Translations under genes and position numbers: made by a program
The notes under the pieces: model-generated
Told to the model about the DNA's origin: nothing
What the model saw: the letters and a program-made list of their open reading frames with translations, nothing else
The model's database searches: none
Origin: Chlorogloea sp. CCALA 695
GTDB taxonomy: Bacteria > Cyanobacteriota > Cyanobacteriia > Cyanobacteriales > Chroococcidiopsidaceae
Direction: 5' to 3'
NCBI RefSeq assembly: GCF_003003885.1
Contig: NZ_PVWN01000022.1
Location: forward strand, 1-64,000
Length of the DNA stretch: 64,000 bases
In this document: positions 63,094 to 64,000 of the stretch, one piece after another
Position numbering within the stretch: position 1 is the stretch's first letter
Layout: every line of letters starts with the position of its first letter

Positions 63094-64000
63094 ATGACTT
63101 CAGCAACTTCTCTCTTTTCTCCAGTGGAAGCAGACCTGTGTTTGCTATCAGAGAATTTAATTAAGTTAGTTGGTACTCATCATCCAATTTTCTTTGAAGC
63201 CGCGAAACACTTATTTGCTGCCGGAGGAAAGCGAGTGCGTCCGGCTATCGTATTACTGGTATCACGGGCAACAATGCTAGACGACGATATTACTGAGCGT
63301 CACCGCCGATTGGCTGAGATTACAGAGATGATTCACACGGCAAGCTTGGTACACGATGATGTAGTAGATGAAGCGGAGTTACGGCGCGGTGTACCGACAG
63401 TTAATAGCTTGTTTGGCAATGGTGTAGCTGTACTTGCGGGAGACTTTCTGTTTGCTCAATCTTCTTGGTATTTAGCTAATTTAGACAATTTAGAAGTAGT
63501 CAAACTGCTGTCGGAGGTGATTATGAATTTTGCCACCGGGGAAATTCAGCAAGGAATGTCGCAGTTTGACCCGGAAGTAACGATTGAAGCTTATTTACAA
63601 AAAAGCTACTACAAGACTGCGTCTTTAATTGCCAATAGTTCTAAGGCGGCGGGATTATTGAGCGATGTTTCTAAAGAAACCGCCGAGCATTTGTATGGTT
63701 ATGGTCGTCATTGGGGGCTGGCATTTCAGATAGTTGATGATATTTTGGATTTTACAGGTTCTACCAGTATGTTAGGTAAACCTGCCCTTGCAGACATTAG
63801 TAGTGGCAATTTGACCGCTCCTGCTTTGTACGCTTTAGAGGAAAAGCCTTATTTGGAAGAATTAGTTGAGCGTCAGTTTTCTAAACCGGGAGACTTGGAA
63901 AGTGCGATCGCCTTAATTCAAGATAGTAATGGTATTGAGAGATCCCGCGCTTTAGCTGCTCATCACGCTCGTTTAGCAGTAGAGCATTTAGCCGATTTGC
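63094..64000 (+). CDS. sds: Solanesyl-type polyprenyl diphosphate synthase (3' end cut)
   Basis: An open frame runs from ATG 63094 to the window edge (about 302 codons, no stop). The first Asp-rich motif is DDVVDEAELRR and the second DDILDFTG, with GGKRVRPAIVLL near residue 45. The length and order fit the cyanobacterial enzyme that makes the C45 side chain of plastoquinone. About 20 residues are probably missing at the C-terminus. It is separated from murI and may have its own promoter in the 212-base AT-rich gap. Confidence 0.92.
   Translation, partial: MTSATSLFSPVEADLCLLSENLIKLVGTHHPIFFEAAKHLFAAGGKRVRPAIVLLVSRATMLDDDITERHRRLAEITEMIHTASLVHDDVVDEAELRRGVPTVNSLFGNGVAVLAGDFLFAQSSWYLANLDNLEVVKLLSEVIMNFATGEIQQGMSQFDPEVTIEAYLQKSYYKTASLIANSSKAAGLLSDVSKETAEHLYGYGRHWGLAFQIVDDILDFTGSTSMLGKPALADISSGNLTAPALYALEEKPYLEELVERQFSKPGDLESAIALIQDSNGIERSRALAAHHARLAVEHLADL

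Overview
The window is chromosomal DNA of a cyanobacterium. The palindrome GCGATCGC (HIP1) recurs throughout. Cyanobacterial markers include light-dependent protochlorophyllide reductase, the photosystem II assembly protein Psb34, a single-RRM RNA-binding protein, a DUF1995 protein, solanesyl-diphosphate synthase and several small proteins seen only in this phylum. The genus cannot be fixed from the sequence. No rRNA, tRNA, CRISPR array or intact transposase was seen.

Layout. (1) 0-7 kb: an ankyrin protein, then a family-2 glycosyltransferase, two Uma2 genes, and an overlapping minus-strand operon of acyl-CoA-dehydrogenase-like protein, PIG-L deacetylase and NodS-like methyltransferase. The glycosyltransferase and the three operon genes look like one conserved pathway for an N-modified amino sugar, split here by the Uma2 pair. 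(2) 7-14.2 kb: a conserved cyanobacterial protein, MltA lytic transglycosylase, an RRM protein, protochlorophyllide reductase, and a CHAT protease fused to an FHA domain. (3) 14.4-15.9 kb: an intact HlyD-type adaptor. (4) 15.9-24.1 kb: a decayed block. Six minus-strand genes (a PqqD-like/M50/HlyD exporter, a pentapeptide protein, a small coiled-coil protein, a Rieske oxygenase, an alpha/beta hydrolase and a propeller-like protein) can each be read through as one gene, but each is broken by in-frame stops, mostly TAA where Gln is expected, or by one-base frameshifts. A plus-strand sulfotransferase remnant lies among them. (5) 24.4-28.8 kb: a GT4 glycosyltransferase and a SurA-like isomerase plus type I secretion ABC transporter operon. 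(6) 29-34.3 kb: a secreted protein, a Deg-like protease with TPRs, a four-module tyrosine-rich acidic repeat protein without a signal peptide, and a phospholipase-D-like lipoprotein with an EF-hand loop.

(7) 34.6-64 kb is mainly housekeeping: cysteine desulfurase, a pseudouridine synthase, YgfZ, citramalate synthase, a ferredoxin, thiO-thiG, psb34, an NAD-dependent dehydrogenase, an epoxide-hydrolase-like enzyme, a family-10-like glycosyl hydrolase, ribD, mreBCD, ssb, a SIMPL protein, a CPA2 antiporter, an AMIN-domain amidase, murI and the start of solanesyl-diphosphate synthase, which runs off the window. The cell-envelope genes (mltA, mreBCD, amidase, murI) are prominent.

The most interesting parts are the decayed export/modification block, the Tyr-rich repeat protein near a type I exporter, and the split amino-sugar cluster. 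All family assignments rest on reading the translated sequence; no database search was run.
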